Shown in pieces: positions 63,072 to 64,000 of a stretch of DNA of 64,000 bases. The stretch is from Thalassospira lucentensis (GTDB lineage Bacteria; Pseudomonadota; Alphaproteobacteria; Rhodospirillales; Thalassospiraceae): positions 478,501-542,500 of the forward strand of contig NZ_CP136684.1 in assembly GCF_032921865.1 (NCBI RefSeq), given 5' to 3'. The notes under the pieces are model-generated. The model was not told where the DNA came from. It searched no databases and saw only the letters and a list, made by a program, of their open reading frames with translations. The position numbers and the translations under genes were made by a program. Each line of letters starts with the position of its first letter. Position 1 is the stretch's first letter.

Positions 63072-64000
63072 ATGGCGCCACCGCTGATCAATATTAACGA
63101 TATCCGTCTGACCTTTGGCGGCAACGATCTGTTTTCCGATGTCTCCTTTGCCATCGGCGAACGGGATCGCCTGTGCCTGGTCGGGCGCAATGGCGGCGGG
63201 AAATCGACCCTGCTTAAAATCATCGCCGGTGAAATCGAGGCCGATGGCGGCGAACGTTTCGTTCAGCCGGGCTGCAAGGTCGCCTATCTCAATCAGGAAC
63301 CGAAATTCGATGGTTTCGCCACGGTCGAGGATTATGTCCTCTCGGCTCTGGACGAACACGAAATCGATTATGCCTATCGCGTTTACATGCTGCTGGACTC
63401 GGTCAATATCGATCCGCAGGCCGACCCGACCAAACTGTCGGGTGGTGAAGGCCGCCGCGCCGCAATTGCGCGCGCCCTGATCGCCGATCCGCAGGTCCTT
63501 CTGCTCGACGAGCCGACCAACCATCTTGACCTGCCAACCATCGAATGGCTTGAGGGCGAGATCAAAAACTTCCGCGGGGCGGTTGTCGCCATCTCACACG
63601 ACCGCGCCTTCCTGAACGCGATTTCGACCGGCATTCTTTGGCTTGATCGCGGTGTCATGCACCGCACCGATCAGAACTTCGCGAAATTCGAAGAATGGTC
63701 CGAGGAAATCTTCCGCAAGGAAGCCGAGGAACGCGCCAAGCTTGATAAACTGATCGCCCAGGAAACCGTCTGGTCCGTGCAGGGCATCTCGGCACGGCGC
63801 AAACGCAACCAGGGCCGTCTGCGCCGTCTGTGGGACATGCGCGAAACCAGATCGCAGCAGATCGAACGCATCGGCAATGTGTCATTGGCCGCTGACGCCG
63901 GAAGCACCTCGGGCAAGGTCGTGATCGAGGCGACCGACATAACCAAATCATTTGGTGATCGCACGATCATCTCGGGTTTCTCGACCCGTATCCTGCGCGG
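63072..64000 (+). CDS. ABC-F family ATPase, Uup-like (cut by the window end)
   Basis: The ATG at 63072 starts MAPPLININDIRLTFGG, and the frame is open to the window edge, giving 309 residues. The first nucleotide-binding domain is complete: Walker A GRNGGGKST, signature LSGGEGRRAAIARAL, Walker B VLLLDEPTNHLDL, and the switch histidine in AISHDRAF. The linker and the start of the second domain follow (VIEATDITKSFGDRTIISGF). ABC-F proteins act on the ribosome and have no membrane part; the sequence is closest to Uup, though EttA-like roles were not excluded. Confidence 0.9.
   Translation, partial: MAPPLININDIRLTFGGNDLFSDVSFAIGERDRLCLVGRNGGGKSTLLKIIAGEIEADGGERFVQPGCKVAYLNQEPKFDGFATVEDYVLSALDEHEIDYAYRVYMLLDSVNIDPQADPTKLSGGEGRRAAIARALIADPQVLLLDEPTNHLDLPTIEWLEGEIKNFRGAVVAISHDRAFLNAISTGILWLDRGVMHRTDQNFAKFEEWSEEIFRKEAEERAKLDKLIAQETVWSVQGISARRKRNQGRLRRLWDMRETRSQQIERIGNVSLAADAGSTSGKVVIEATDITKSFGDRTIISGFSTRILR

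Overview
The window looks like an alphaproteobacterial chromosome, most plausibly a marine Rhodospirillales relative such as Thalassospira. That placement is an inference from gene content: many TRAP transporters, paired chemoreceptors, BKACE and hydantoinase catabolism, and G+C-rich DNA with dense genes. I could not run any search. Most genes have clear families; about 47 protein genes were kept and antisense shadows were dropped. No rRNA, tRNA, CRISPR array or insertion sequence was seen.

Layout. 1-2.7 kb: the end of a cytochrome c, a His-rich hypothetical protein, a periplasmic sulfatase-modifying-factor-like protein, and a small secreted Asn-Pro-Cys-Ala-Ala repeat protein. 2.7-10.5 kb: a catabolic regulon made of a TAXI-type TRAP importer with a TeaD-like stress protein, a BKACE enzyme, a class III aminotransferase and an RpiR regulator; shared GAAACAT/ATGTTTC half-sites suggest common control. 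10.5-16 kb: a receiver-Hpt phosphorelay protein, asnB, a ribbon-helix-helix protein, a metallophosphoesterase and queG. 16-20.6 kb: a FecI-FecR-TonB receptor iron-uptake system under a Fur-box-like site. 20.6-24 kb: queF-tgt-queA and a YhhQ-type transporter, which with queG give most of the late queuosine pathway plus precursor uptake. 24-34 kb: PiT phosphate transporter, a large AsmA protein, a DUF2189 membrane protein, an EamA exporter with a frameshifted LysR gene, and an LpxR-like lipid A deacylase.

34-43.4 kb: a D-lactate-dehydrogenase-like flavoenzyme, a choline sulfate module (choX, betC and a divergent LysR regulator), an AIM24 protein, an orphan LivH-like permease with a lipoprotein-type N-terminal extension, a GAF-GGDEF diguanylate cyclase and a GNAT acetyltransferase. 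43.4-46.9 kb: an AT-rich, apparently acquired two-gene islet encoding a GHKL-type ATPase and a 750-residue protein of no family I recognise. This is the best candidate for an undescribed system, possibly defensive. 47-57.6 kb: a VOC protein, an FMN-dependent glutamate-synthase-family protein, and a dctPQM TRAP operon with a fused hydantoinase/5-oxoprolinase, flanked by an SDR and a MarR-type regulator. 57.7-64 kb: two tandem HBM-type chemoreceptors, a DjlA-like co-chaperone and the start of an ABC-F ATPase.

Rho-independent terminators are well marked through the window and help to define the transcription units. In both TRAP operons a stable hairpin sits directly after the solute-receptor gene, ahead of the permease genes.
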